Source: Adenanthera pavonina
Taxonomy: Eukaryota; Streptophyta; Magnoliopsida; Fabales; Fabaceae
Length of the DNA stretch: 64,000 nt
Assembly (NCBI GenBank): GCA_026686845.1
Contig: JAIVEN010000007.1
Coordinates: 37,383,001-37,447,000 of the forward strand
Reading direction: 5' to 3'
In this document: positions 50,985 to 63,216 of the stretch, piece after piece
Position numbering within the stretch: the stretch's first letter is position 1
Layout of the letters: each line of letters starts with the position of its first letter
The notes under the pieces: generated by a model
Database searches by the model: none
Seen by the model: the letters and a program-made list of their open reading frames with translations, nothing else
Told to the model about the DNA's origin: nothing
Translations under genes and position numbers: made by a program

Positions 50985-53900
50985 CTATATTATCCATTCC
51001 AACTCTTCCTTTTTAATTTTATTTTTTTTAAAAAAAAATTCCATGCCCCCCTTTCTCTAAAACTTATACGTAATTTTATGTATAGTTAATCAGAATATGA
51101 TAAATACTATAAATTTTTGGCGAAAACTATATACTATATATATTCAATACAATCCAACAAAATTCATTCAATACGTGTTGAACTTCAAATGAAAAAAAAG
51201 AAAAACCCCTCAGTGTGATTTATTTTCTTTAATTTAGAACATGATGAATATATGATTTTTTCATAAATAATTATTCTATTTGACGTCTAATTACATCATA
51301 TACTTATCATGATATTATTTTATAATTATATATTTACGATGATTTTATTAAAATTTTTTTACGTTAAATATATATAAAAATGTATATAAATACGGTTTCT
51401 TCATGTTATATTTATTTACTACCATAAGTCCATAACAAATAATAAGAAGCTTTCTTGACAAGATGCAATTATCGGAGAAAACACGGGCAATACTTCTGTA
51501 ATTTCGTGCAGAAAATAATCGGGTACCGAATAATTTGGGGGAGAAAGGAAAATTGAAAAGAATAGATTAAAACTATAAGATATGAATAATATAATTAATA
51601 CAGACACACACACACACACAAAGAGTCACAGATATCTGAGGTTGAATATTAAAAACACACACTCTCGTAAATAGCAGAGGTTGAACAATAAGAGTATCTA
51701 ATCTTTTCTGACCCATGGTGGTTGATTTGTGTGGTCAGGCATTTTAGAGTTAACTAAATTAAAATTTAAAATTAAAACGAATAATCCAAAAAAATTCTCA
51801 TTATTATTAAGCTAACATTAAATTACAGTTTGGACAAAATATTGAGCTAGAAGCTTTATCTCCTCGAAAACATATGTAGCAATTGATAAGGTAAGCTAAC
51901 CCTATGTTCTAAGAACCTAATATAAAGAAGAGATGGAAATTAAAGAGATAAACACAGAATCCGTGAAGTAGTAATCTCAGTATGATTTTATTATAGATTT
52001 TATATTATTTGGATATATTGATATATAGATATAAATATAAATATATATTTATAACTTTTTCATTATAACTTATACGCACTTTTCCCAATAAGTTTGATAC
52101 GATTAGTGTGACCCAAGTGGATATGACCAACTACTTGGTTTTTTTTTTCTTTCCGACCTAGGCTTCGAGCTCATTGCCTCATAATTTTATTATAAATTGG
52201 ACCAGCTGTTAAAAAATTATCAATATATAATATAAAATCTTATGAAATCTGCATTGTTCATAATATGAACAGTGACGGTTTGGCTTATTCTAGGGTTTCA
52301 TGCAGTGATAGGTTATTTGATAATTGATTTGATAATTTATGTTGGAATTTGTGCTAAAATAAGTAACTTACATGACTTTATAATATAAGTCTTATTTACC
52401 TTATTTCTTATGTTTGTGTAGCTCCATCATGTTGTTTTGTTTTTATTTTTATCAAAGTTTAAATTCAAATTTCAAATGCATATTAATCCAATTATTATTA
52501 TTTAAATTCTCTAGAGATGTTTTTTTCCCTTATTAGCCTGTGCAATACATAAGATATTTTCTAGTTATAAAGAGAAACCAAAAATTTCATACTAAAAGAT
52601 GATAAAATTATTAAAATGATCTCATATCTTACCTCATGTCTTCACTCATCTTCACTCTTACTAATTTGTAAATTTCTAAAAACTCCTACTAACTTAAATT
52701 TAAATCTATCATATTAAAAATTGAGAGAGTGAGTTTGCAAGTCTGAAAACTAAAGTTGGCAATTTCTTGAAATTCTTAATACTATTAATGCTGCTTTGAC
52801 ACCAGTGACACTGGCTTTGACAAGGACAGTTGGGGAAGGGGAGTGAAGATATGAGAGCATTTCAGTAATTTCACTACTTTTTTAATTCAAAATCATTAGT
52901 CTTATTTAATATTTTATTGAAGAGTTGGTCCAAATTTATATTAAAGTTGCGCTTTTGGTTCCAAAATATGACTTTCCCTTTTATTTCTCTGCAAATAAAA
53001 ATAAAAATATTCTAAAAAGTGCTTGTGTTATATTTGAATTATATTATCTTAATTTGCTGCTTTTTCATTGCACCGGTTTCAGATAATGACTTTAAAGTAA
53101 TAGTTTTACTTTTTCTTAATCTTCACAACCAACCAATATAGTACACACCGCAGACAGGGCTATATAGATAAATATTATCAGCGTGAGTTCACATGAATCA
53201 CCTAAAAATATATTTCCATGGTAGCATTAGTTTTTATTATCTTCACACACACACACACATATATATTAGAATTAAAAGTAAGGGGATCGAGGGTTAGTGC
53301 CTAAAATTTCCCTTACATCATAGCTGCTAATATCGGTTGGACCATCTATTCAAGCAGTTTCCAATACAATGATAGCTACATAAATCTAACCTCAATTAAA
53401 ATAAACTGTTTACTTTGAACAAATTGGATGTTGATGTTAGTATATGCTATATAACTCTTGAACATGATAGAATAAACAAAAGCTTATAGGCATAAACAAG
53501 ATAAGCCATAACCACCATTCGCCTATTATTCCCCTCTGTCGACAATGTTTCTGGACCACTAGGCAACTCAGACACAACATTTTCAAAAGGCTTAATTATT
53601 ACTTGAATCTCTCATCAATATTCACTAGTAACGAGTAATACCTATTGATTTCTTTTTAAATAACAACACATGCATGCAGGCTAACTTGACAAGCATCTAT
53701 ATATTTTTGAAATAATGAATCCCACCGGTCCAGTTGTTTGATAATGATGCTGCATTAAAAGAAGCGACTACAAAGGAAAATACAATGGTACTACATAAGC
53801 ACTAGTTATATACTTTGTAATATATATTCTTCCCCCTCTAGTGCTTATGTTCCTGTCAATACAGATAATAGGTGAAAGCTGAAAGGGATAATAATGGCTC

Positions 53901-53987
53901 CGAGCTTCATGCTTCCACCTACTACTCCTGACCCAATATTTATATTTGTTGAGGAGGACCAAAGAGAAAAGCGATACCAGCCTAATG
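50985..53987. other. AT-rich spacer
   Basis: No supported gene. Short CA microsatellites lie at about 51604-51620 and 53244-53256. The rest is A/T-rich, with no transposon ends that I could pair. Confidence 0.5.
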
Positions 53988-54079
53988 TCACTTCCCTGCT
54001 TCATCTGAATTGGTAGCTTTAGGACCAGCAGAGTTAAAGGTCTTTGCACTATGCAAAAGGCCTTGAAGATATTCCTCTT
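53988..54079 (-). other. possible orphan terminal exon
   Basis: On the minus strand, after AACACAAG, a frame reads EEYLQGLLHSAKTF then NSAGPKATNSDEAGK and a TGA stop at 53988-53990. It is protein-like in composition and ends like the tail of a gene. No upstream exon or family could be recognised. Chance is a real alternative. Confidence 0.25.
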
Positions 54080-55212
54080 GTGTTCAATTATGAATACCAC
54101 AATCTCATTTGTTGGTGTTTACTTTATAATGATATCATTATATATGAACCTAGTGTTGTACCCAACAGCCTAGCTAGTTAGTTTTTCGGGTGAAATTCTT
54201 AATCTTATCCGTGATTTTTAAGCACTCAATCAGAGGACGACAAAGATTTCTTTGGTTTCTGTTCCTAATTACTTTGGCTCTTGTTTCTCTCAACTTAGCA
54301 TTTTTTTAGTGGTTATGGTGCTTTCACTTAGTCATGCCCATTGACGATTGCAGAAAATGTGATTCCATTTACTTCTTTATGAGGCATGTTCTGAAGTAGA
54401 TTTCAACCACCCCAATCTTACATTGGATTATTATAATCCTCGTGTTTTTTTTTTTTTTTTGCTGTTTGAAAAGCTGACATCGATCCTCATGTAATCAATA
54501 AGAAAGTTTTTTCCACCACTAGCATGGAAAAAGATCTACTAGAATAACTTTAAGTAAAGTGAAAAGATATTTAGAAATAGAAAGGTGAGTCTCACTTTTG
54601 ATATGTGTGTCTAATAAAAGTGAGACTTATCATTATATCTTTATCTCTCTTCTTATTTCACATAAAGCTAATCTAGAGGAAATCTGTTCTTTGATAAACA
54701 AAGTTGGACATTTGAAGAATTTGATCAACAACCTAAACCGTAAATCACTGCAATTGCAAATATTAAATCTTTTTTTCTTTTTCTTTTTTGAGGGACGAAG
54801 GCGCGTGTTGGCGTGACAGAATAGAATGATGCTTCCTGAAATTAATTGGACTACATCCACAAGCCTTATAAGGACTACCTCTGTCGGCTTGTTCATTACA
54901 ATCAACCCATGGACCAAAAAGCATGTGGCCCATTACTATTTCCCACTCGTGGTGAAGCCTGATTTTTCTCCAATCAGAATATGTCAAAATTTAAAACGAG
55001 AGGAATCCTCGGATGCATTCTGTTATAGTCTTTGTAAATACAAGGATTCAAATGAGTCTCCAAGTCTCTAAGTATAACCCCAAAAAAAAAAAAAACAAGT
55101 GTCTCTAAAGTGATACTTCAGCTAAAAAAAAAAGAGTCTCTGAGTAATACAAACGCGCACATATCGCATACTTTAAAAGTTCAAACATGGTAAATCTTAC
55201 ATATTGTGAGTA

Positions 55213-58200
55213 TCAACGGGCTGCCAAATGAGAAGTGGTTATTTCATTGGTTGATTCAGATTCCATTTGACTTGAGGAAGAATTTGCTTCAACTGAAAAC
55301 TTGTTCACATAAAAACCAGGTTGCTCAGGCTAACCCAATTCAATCTCACAACACCACTGCTGACATGGTAGGCCTATCCTCTAGATGTTGTACGCACAAG
55401 AGACTAATATGAATGCAAAGAATTACTTCTGATACAATGCTTGAGTCATTCTCCATATTTTCGTCTATCAGTTCTAGAGCCCTTCCTTATTTCCACTCTC
55501 TCCATGCCTTGCACACAGGGAAAAAAAAAAGAAAAGAAAAAAAAAAAGAAAACAGCTTCCCGTTACAGTTCAATTTAACAAACTATAAAGTATGTATTAT
55601 GTATCATTAGTACTTACCAAACTAGTAACGCTATGGGTGTGGTTTGCATGATAAAACCGATTTCTTTAGCCAGCTATGATGTCCAACAATAAAACACCAA
55701 AATTGAAAATATTAGATTTTTTCAAATATTGCCCATCGGCTGCATATTCTGGTGGCATATAACCATTGTAAGACAATTACAAGAAAGATTTTTTTTTATA
55801 AAGATCTTATAAGTATATTATGAAGATTGATAGGTAGAAGAGTAAGATGCTTACTAAGTTCCTACGGCTCTGGCTCTATTTGTGTTTCCTTCAATTTGAT
55901 TTATTTTAAAAATTCTAGCTATTCCAAAATTTGATATTTTTGAATTTAACTTATTATCAAGTAAGATATTACTTACTTTGAGATTTTTGAGATTTCTGTG
56001 AATGATCCTTTATGTAAAATCTTGATGGAGATATGAAAGGCTTTGTGCAATCCTACACATAATTTGATAACGTTGAAACCAATTTAGCATTTTACTTTTG
56101 TTACTGTCTGTTTCATCCAAATAAATGAATCAAATGTTCAAAAGTTAATGTCACTGGCTGTCACGTGAACCAAAATAGTTAAATTAGCATATTCTAGTAC
56201 AATATTTCCTGCCATACCAAAAATGAAGGAGTCAACATTTTCTCTTGTCCATGAATGCAACAACCCAGAAGTTTTACAAGGTTTCGGTGCTGAAGTTTTG
56301 CAATTAATTTCACTTCATTCTTAAGCTCAGATGTTCCTTGTATTGAACTCTTCGAAAGCTTTTTCACAGCAATTTCTTGCCCATTCATTATTCCCTGCAT
56401 GTTCATTCACATACACACGGAGACAGAGATATATATATGTAGATATATATATATGAGCTATAAGTATATATTATGATACTTTTCATAAGGTTACCATGCA
56501 GTTCTTAATTTGTAATGATCCTAAACCTTGAAGATTTGCCTTATATATGATACTTTTCATAAGGTTACCATGCAGTTCTTAATTTGTAATGATCCTAAAC
56601 CTTGAAGATTTGCCTTATATACACGTCCAAAACCTCCTTCTCCGACCTTGTTGGTAACTGAGAAGTTATCAGTGGCAATAACTATGGTTGACATGTCAAG
56701 CAATGGGAGATCCAGGTCTTCTTCTTGTCCTTCACTGTTTTTGTCCAATACATGTTTTGATTCCTCTAGCAAAATGGAAAATAATTATTCAACTTTTTTT
56801 ACAATCTATTGAATCAAATGGACATAGATAGATACATACCAGATATGCAAAAATCAGGTTTCAGATTAACAATAAAATATTTTGAAGCAGGTAATATACT
56901 CAATAAACAATGAAATCAATTGTAGTCAAATAACATCTGATTCTCGAGAGCAAGTGATTTTACTAGTCTTATTTCTAGCTAGTTTATGAATATAATTGCA
57001 GCATCCAATTAAAAGTAATGCAGAAATTGCAGCAATGATGGTAGCAACTATTATGATCAACTTCTTGCTGCTGCCGCCGCCATATTGTGACTCTTCATTG
57101 TTGAGATTGATCAAACAGAAAAGCAATGGTTAAATCACAAATTGCAAGAAATGGAGCCTTCATGAGAAGGGTAAAAGATTACAGGAGGATTACCTGGTGA
57201 AATTCAGTCCTTACCCAATTCTGAAGCAGCCATTCGAACATATAGATTTTGTCCCGCAGATTCATGATATCTGATATCATTTAGATCACCAAACCATAGT
57301 GCACAACCACTACCAGCCCCTGTGATATCTGAGTTACTATAGGCCATACAAGAACAATTATCCAAGCACTTTTCCCTGCATTGCTCTAGATTCATACTCT
57401 CATCAAGCCAAGTTTGTGTAGTATCTGGCACCTTCAGTCCCTCCAACTGTATAAATCCATCATTGTGTTTTTCAGAGCAGTTCAGATGTTTATTGCGGAG
57501 ACATCCATTAGACCATTTCATTGAGTTCCAATTCTGTGATGACTTAGGCGAGAACCCTTTTAAACATTGGCAAACTGGTGATTCAGTCATGATGAAATTC
57601 CCATTGGGTCCACAGAGACCATGGTAGTCGCAGAGGTCACTTGGCTTTGTTATATATTGCATCCAATTTCGATCAACTTCCACCCACGCATAGCGATAAC
57701 GTTTATGATCAGTTTGGTTCATGATTGCTCTTGTGATCACGGAGTGGTTCCTTAGGTTATACGTGTAGTAGATCTCGTCCTTATTGGAGACAAATTTGAA
57801 ATAGAAAAGGGGGTTGGGCTTTATTTCTGGTTCACCACTTGGACGCGGACCATTCCAAGGTCCAATTCTGTAGTACTTTTCAGCTCCTTCCTCCATATAA
57901 AACTCAGGATACACGTTCAGCTCTACAGCAATAGAAAAGTCACCTGGAGATGGATCTTCTGGACTCTTCCATGCTGTTATACGCCTATTCAGACCACTTC
58001 TAAGGTCACATCCCAGCTTCATCCCTGGCAACACTGTGTCAGATGGGTAGTCAAAGCTTTGCCATAAATAGGCTTCTTCTGAGTTTGCTTCCTCATCTCT
58101 CACCACAAGATTCCCAGAATCTAAGAGCTCAGCTACTGGATTCTGCACTTGTTTCTGCGAAGTGGAGTTCCGAAGGACAGTGTCATTTTGCATGAGAACA

Positions 58201-58496
58201 AGCCTGCCAGTGGTGTCAAGTGTTAAGGTTGCTGCAAAGGAATCATTGATTGGATTGACTCTGTTTGCTACCCAAACTACTGTCTGAATTGAGATGTTCT
58301 TGTACCAAATTCCCAAATAAATTTTCTTGGAATTTCCAGGAATGAAAAAACTAAGTTCAAAGCTTCCACCTTTGGAAACTAATGTCATGCCATCACTCAT
58401 TTTGAAATTGGACTGAAGGATGGAATCAGATACCTTGGAAGCTTGAAGAGGAAGGACAAGTATGGAAGCATTGACAGTGAAAGAAAGAATGTCCAT
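55213..58496 (-). pseudogene. G-type lectin S-receptor-like kinase (SD1) pseudogene with an open ectodomain exon
   Basis: Same seven-exon plan as the intact SD1 genes; exons and remnants (complement): 57215-58496, 56964-57092, 56614-56765, 56218-56394, about 55855-56116, 55618-55765, 55213-55507. Exon 1 is open for 427 codons and ends at a normal donor. It carries a signal-like N-terminus, B-lectin, S-locus glycoprotein and PAN domains (CREKCLDNCSCMAYSNSD). Exon 2 gives a membrane span (about residues 438-458). Damage begins downstream: exon 3 meets a GC donor inside a 74-bp tandem duplication. Exon 4 has lost 31 bp (VYEYMPNRSL region), shifting the frame. The exon 5 acceptor is GG, it has a TAA stop, HRD is HRN and DFG is NFG. 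The exon 6 acceptor is AA and it has a stop. Exon 7 has several stops. No active kinase can be made. A truncated membrane or secreted ectodomain remains possible. Confidence 0.9.
56473..56620. repeat. 74-bp tandem duplication across an exon 3/intron 3 border
   Basis: Two identical adjacent 74-bp units (56473-56546 and 56547-56620) begin ATGATACTTTTCATAAGG. Each carries the ATATAAG|GCAAAT sequence of the exon 3 end of the SD1 pseudogene, so a second copy of that splice border lies inside the intron. Confidence 0.95.
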
Positions 58497-59726
58497 GAAG
58501 TTTCTAATAAAGCAAAATGAGGTGAAGCACAGTATGGATTAACAAAATATATTGCTAGCTGCACTTCTGTTCTCTCGTATGTTTGCGGAATTAAAATGCT
58601 GCTCTGTTAGAGGCATTTGATTGAAGATAATGAATCCTTCTAATGTCAGAAATGAGAGTCTTTTTAAAAGGTCAAGCATAAGTCAATTTGAAAGATTTAA
58701 AACTGGCCCCGAGAGGACAGTACTTATACAGGGCAGGAACTGGTGAGCTTTAAAAGCTGAGGTACCTTGTGTTTGCATACTGGTTATAACTAATTCCAAT
58801 TATGATGCAAAATATTGAGAGTGGATCAGGACATTGACATCTATGTAACAGGTAAACATACTTAAATATGGTACTAGCCAAGGATAATAATTTTTATATA
58901 ACTTAAGACAGAATTTATTGGAGTTAGATACATAGTTTTTAGTCATTAGATTGCATGTGATTCAATTGTACCATATTCATGTAGCACGGAACATTATATA
59001 ATAAAATATTGCTTGCAAAATTTCGGATACCCTGAACATTTAAGATGGATCTTTTTATCTATGATCAGACATTGCAATTAAATGCGCTAAGGGGTAAGCG
59101 TCACTTCAAGATATTTTTCTTGTGTATACCCTTGATATTTTTAGGTATCATATTAATATATTAACATTAATTCCTAAACTTTAACATAATGGATCTCACA
59201 ATTTAAACAGATGTTTCCCCAAGTAGTTAGAGAGCCTCACATATAGGCAAATTTGATTCAGTGACAGGAAATATAAGGAAAAAAACGTTAACAATTGTGA
59301 ATTCATATCTCATGCTTCCTGGTAAAATGAAGTTCAACAATTGAGGTGGTCATATGATCATCAATCGTCTTCTTATATCAACCACGAAATTTGATGGAAA
59401 AGATATAACTAACCCACAATAGTACTTCAACTAATTGTGTCATATCTAACAAGGTGGCATAATTTATCTTGTAATTGCAACTCCTCTTTTATTTTGCCAC
59501 AAAGCTGCAATCCTCTTCACTTGTTTTACCTATTTCTTGTGATGCTGTCTCTTTCTAATTTCCTATGAGCCCAAAACCCAATATTTACACTCGGCTCAAT
59601 TCTGTAGCAATGGTTTTCACAATAATAGAAACTCCTAAGGCAATCTCCAAACGAAGATTTCCAATTTACTTGCACCTTCTAAATAAAGCACAGTTCCATT
59701 AATTGTAGTGGTCACCATAATCAAAT
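58497..59726. other. spacer between the tandem SD1 loci
   Basis: 1.2 kb between the end of the intact distal gene and the start of the pseudogene, both on the minus strand. It must hold the pseudogene promoter; a weak minus-strand TATATT lies near 58545. No other gene or transposon end is seen. Confidence 0.5.
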
Positions 59727-62700
59727 TCATCTGGCTTCAAGTAAGGTCATTGTTATTTCATTGGTTGAGCTACATTCCTTTTGACCTGAGTTGGAAGTAT
59801 GTGGTTGAACTGAACCCTTCCCATGAAAGAAACCTGGTTCTTTGGGCTCAGGAAGTTCAATTTCACTTTCCAGCATCAAAACTGCAGATGCTATAGTAGG
59901 TCTATCTTCTAGATTTTGTTGCACACACAATAGACTCACATGAATGCATCTTAGTACTTCCGATACATTGCACGTTTCCTCTCTGTTTTTATCAATCAAC
60001 TCTAAAATCCTTCCTTCTTTCCACAGTATCCATGCCTGAAACACACAACTTGGTTATCAATTATCCATTTTCAATTTGACATGAAAAAAGGGTTAAAATA
60101 TTGTCTATAAACTACTCACATGACCAATAAGATTGTGCTTGGAGTCTTCTAGATAAAACCCTCTATTTTTCTTTCCACATATAATCTCCAACACTAATAT
60201 GCCATAACTAAAGACATCAGATTTCACTGAATATAACCCATCTGCAGCATATTCTGGTGCCATATATCCACTACATAATATCCATTAGAAGTTGAGAATA
60301 AAATAATTAACTAAGATATGGAAAGGATGAAGCATATAGTTTTAAAGTAAGACTAGGACAAGAAACTTACTAAGTCCCAACTACTCTATCTGTATTGCCT
60401 TGTGTTTGTTCCTCTCCAAAAGTTTTGGCTAACCCAAAATCTGATATTTTTGGGAACAACTTGTCATCAAGTAAAATATTACTTGCTTTTAAATCCCTAT
60501 GAATAATTCTCAATCTTGAATCTTGATGAAGGTACATAAGACCCCTACCAATTCCCATAATAATATGGAAACGCTTGGACCAATTTAACAACTTTCCTTT
60601 GGTTTCATCTATTAACATCAAAAAGTAAATTTGTTCTCCAGTTAGAATTATTAATTCAAAATTGATAAGCTGTTGAATAATAGATATAAACATAGTCCAT
60701 GCAATTATAAACTATTAAATTTATACCAAAAATGAAGGAGTCCAAACTTCTATTTGGCATGTATTCATACACCAACATTTTTTCTTGTTCATGGATGCAA
60801 CAGCCAAGAAGTTTAACAAGATTTCTATGCTGGAGTTTTGCAATAAATTTTACTTCGTTCTTAAACTCTACCATTCCTTGTCTTGATTTTATAGAAAGCC
60901 TCTTCACTGCAATTTCTTGTCCATTCAATAATTTTCCCTGCATGTAGACATTTGTGAGCATATTATGATAATATTTATATTATGCATAGCTGATTGTTCT
61001 TAGTTTATGATTCAAATGTTGAATTACCCAATATACAGGCCCAAATCCACCTTCTCCAATTTTGTTCTTTGTTGAGAAGTCATCTGTGGCGCCTGCTATC
61101 GTTTCAAGATCAAACAGGGGGAGATCTAGATCATCCTTTGGACTGTCGGTGTATTGAATATCATCTTTTACATCTTTTGATTTAGCTGAAAACATGGTAG
61201 TGAAGCGATAGTTAAGAGGAGAAAAATATGGACAACAATCAATAATGATAAACATGTATGTTGAAATGGCAAACCATTTTAAGCATCAAATCTCAGTCTA
61301 CTTGATTTTGATACCATTTGGTAAATCCTTGTATTTTTAGTAACTCTACTGTCAAACTAACCAAAGATTGAAACAGTGATGACTGTATGCATGTACTTAT
61401 TGGCCAAAGGATGTAAGAATAAATCAACAAAAATTATTGTAGTGTGAATGATCTCCTAATTTACCATTATCGACAAATACTTTACTCCTTCTAGGAACAG
61501 GATTAAATACATAACAAGAACACTATGAATAAAGTCCTCTGATCAGCTGCTTAAAGGAATGCTACCATAATTACAACATATGAGTTCACAACATCCATGA
61601 CAGTTGTAGGAAGAAATCTAAAACATTTTCTTGGCACTAAACCTAAAGCGTTGGAACATAACGAAAACGGGAGCAACTAACTTTACCTATCCTTTTTCTG
61701 CGGACTCTGTAGATGATATAGCCCCCAACTAAAAGCATACAAAAAATCGCAGCAATGGTGATAGTAACGATCATTACCAACTTCTTTTTATTCCCAGATC
61801 CTGCAATCATGGTTGAAATCATTCGAGCATTTATTAAACTGTTGTGAAAATGACGGATTGAAAGAGGTAACTGGAATACTCAAACAGAATAAATATCCAA
61901 AGGAACACGTTAAGCAGAAAATAGGTACGCTTACCTAATTCTGAAGCAGACATTCGAATATATAGATCCTGTCCCCCAGATGCATAATATCTGACATCAA
62001 CTAGATCATCAAACCATAAGGCACAACCACTACCTCCACCTCTGATATCTGAATTGGTATAGGCCGTGCAAGAACAATTTTCCAAGCACTTCTGTCTGCA
62101 TTGCTCTAGATTCATTGTCTCATCAAGCCAAGAATGCGTAGTGTCCGGCACCTTCATGCCTGTGAATTTAATGAACCCATCTCTGTATTTTTCGGAGCAG
62201 TTCAGAGGCGTATTTCGCACACACCCACCAGTCCAGTCCACCGAATTCCAATGGTCTGGCGTCTTTGGCGAGAACCCTTTTAAGCATTGGCACACCGGCG
62301 AGTCAGTAATTATACAATTCCCATTTGGTCCACAGAGACCATAGGTGTCGCAGTAGTCTATTGGCTTTGTCGAATAAACCTGCCATATTTGTTCAGTTTC
62401 CAGCCAGACATAACGATAACGAGCTGAGGTTGTTTCATTCAAAGCCAATCTTGTCAATACAGAATTATTATTCAAAAGGTCTATGTAGTAGTACCCATCC
62501 TTATTGTCCACAAAGGTGTAGTCAAAAACAGGGTTGGGCTTTATTTCTGGACCACCGCTCCCACGAACGCCATTCCATGGTCCAAATCGGTAGAACTTCT
62601 TGTTTCCCTTCATCAAATACGAATCGGGATAGTTATATCGCACTAAAGCGCTGGTAAGATCTCCAGGAGATGGATCATTTGGGCTCTTCCAAGCCGTTAG

Positions 62701-63216
62701 ATTCCATTGCCAACCGGTTTTTAAGTCCCATCCATATTTCATACCTGGCAATAACGTATCACAGGGATAGTCAAAGCTTTGCCATAAATAAGCGTCTTGG
62801 TTTGCTTCGTTCTCGTCCATGACCACAAGATTTCCAGAATCCAAGAGCCGGGCTGTGGGACTCTGTGGTCGCGTCGTGGAATTTGTAGACCAAAGAACAG
62901 TGTTATTTTGGGACAGAACAAGATTGCCGGAAGTGTTCAACGTTAACGTGACAGATGAATCGTTGATTGGGTTGATGCGGTTGGCAACCCAGACAACGGT
63001 TTGAACGGGGATTTTCTTGTACCAAATACCAAGGTAACGATTGTTGGAAGTTCCAGGAGTGAAGAAACCAAGTTCAAAGGTTCCATCATTTGAAACCAAA
63101 GTGGTTCCGTCGTCCCTGATGAACTGCGACTGACGAAGGGAATCAGCTGCGATGGAAGGCTGGAGGATGTGAAGAAGGAAACAAGCGAAGATGCTCAAGA
63201 AAGCAACAAGGTCCAT
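59727..63216 (-). CDS. G-type lectin S-receptor-like Ser/Thr protein kinase (SD1 class), 7 exons, 820 aa
   Basis: Plasma-membrane receptor kinase. Exons in coding order (complement): 61935-63216, 61687-61800, 61028-61185, 60727-60937, 60371-60608, 60120-60270, 59727-60035; all GT-AG, 821 codons with stop. The signal peptide covers about residues 1-24 (MDLVAFLSIFACFLLHI...). B-lectin follows (DGTFELGFFTPGTS), then the S-locus glycoprotein domain (FGPWNG, CDTYGLCGPNGNC) and PAN (CRQKCLENCSCTAYTNSD). A membrane span lies at about 435-458. Kinase motifs are GEGGFGPVY (509-517), AVK (K530), HRDLKASN (D627), DFG (645-647), MAPEYA, and an LLEAR end. All catalytic residues are present, so an active RD kinase is expected. 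Residue 518, usually Lys just after the glycine loop, is Trp at the exon 3 border; this position is not catalytic. It is head-to-tail with the decayed copy at 55213-58496. Confidence 0.93.

Noticed and set aside
53768..54100. 110-codon minus-strand open frame
   Set aside because: A different frame of the same stretch (53988-54079) looks more protein-like. The long frame has no domain.
62066..62657. Plus-strand open frames inside the distal SD1 exon 1
   Set aside because: Antisense shadows of a long coding exon with no domain of their own.
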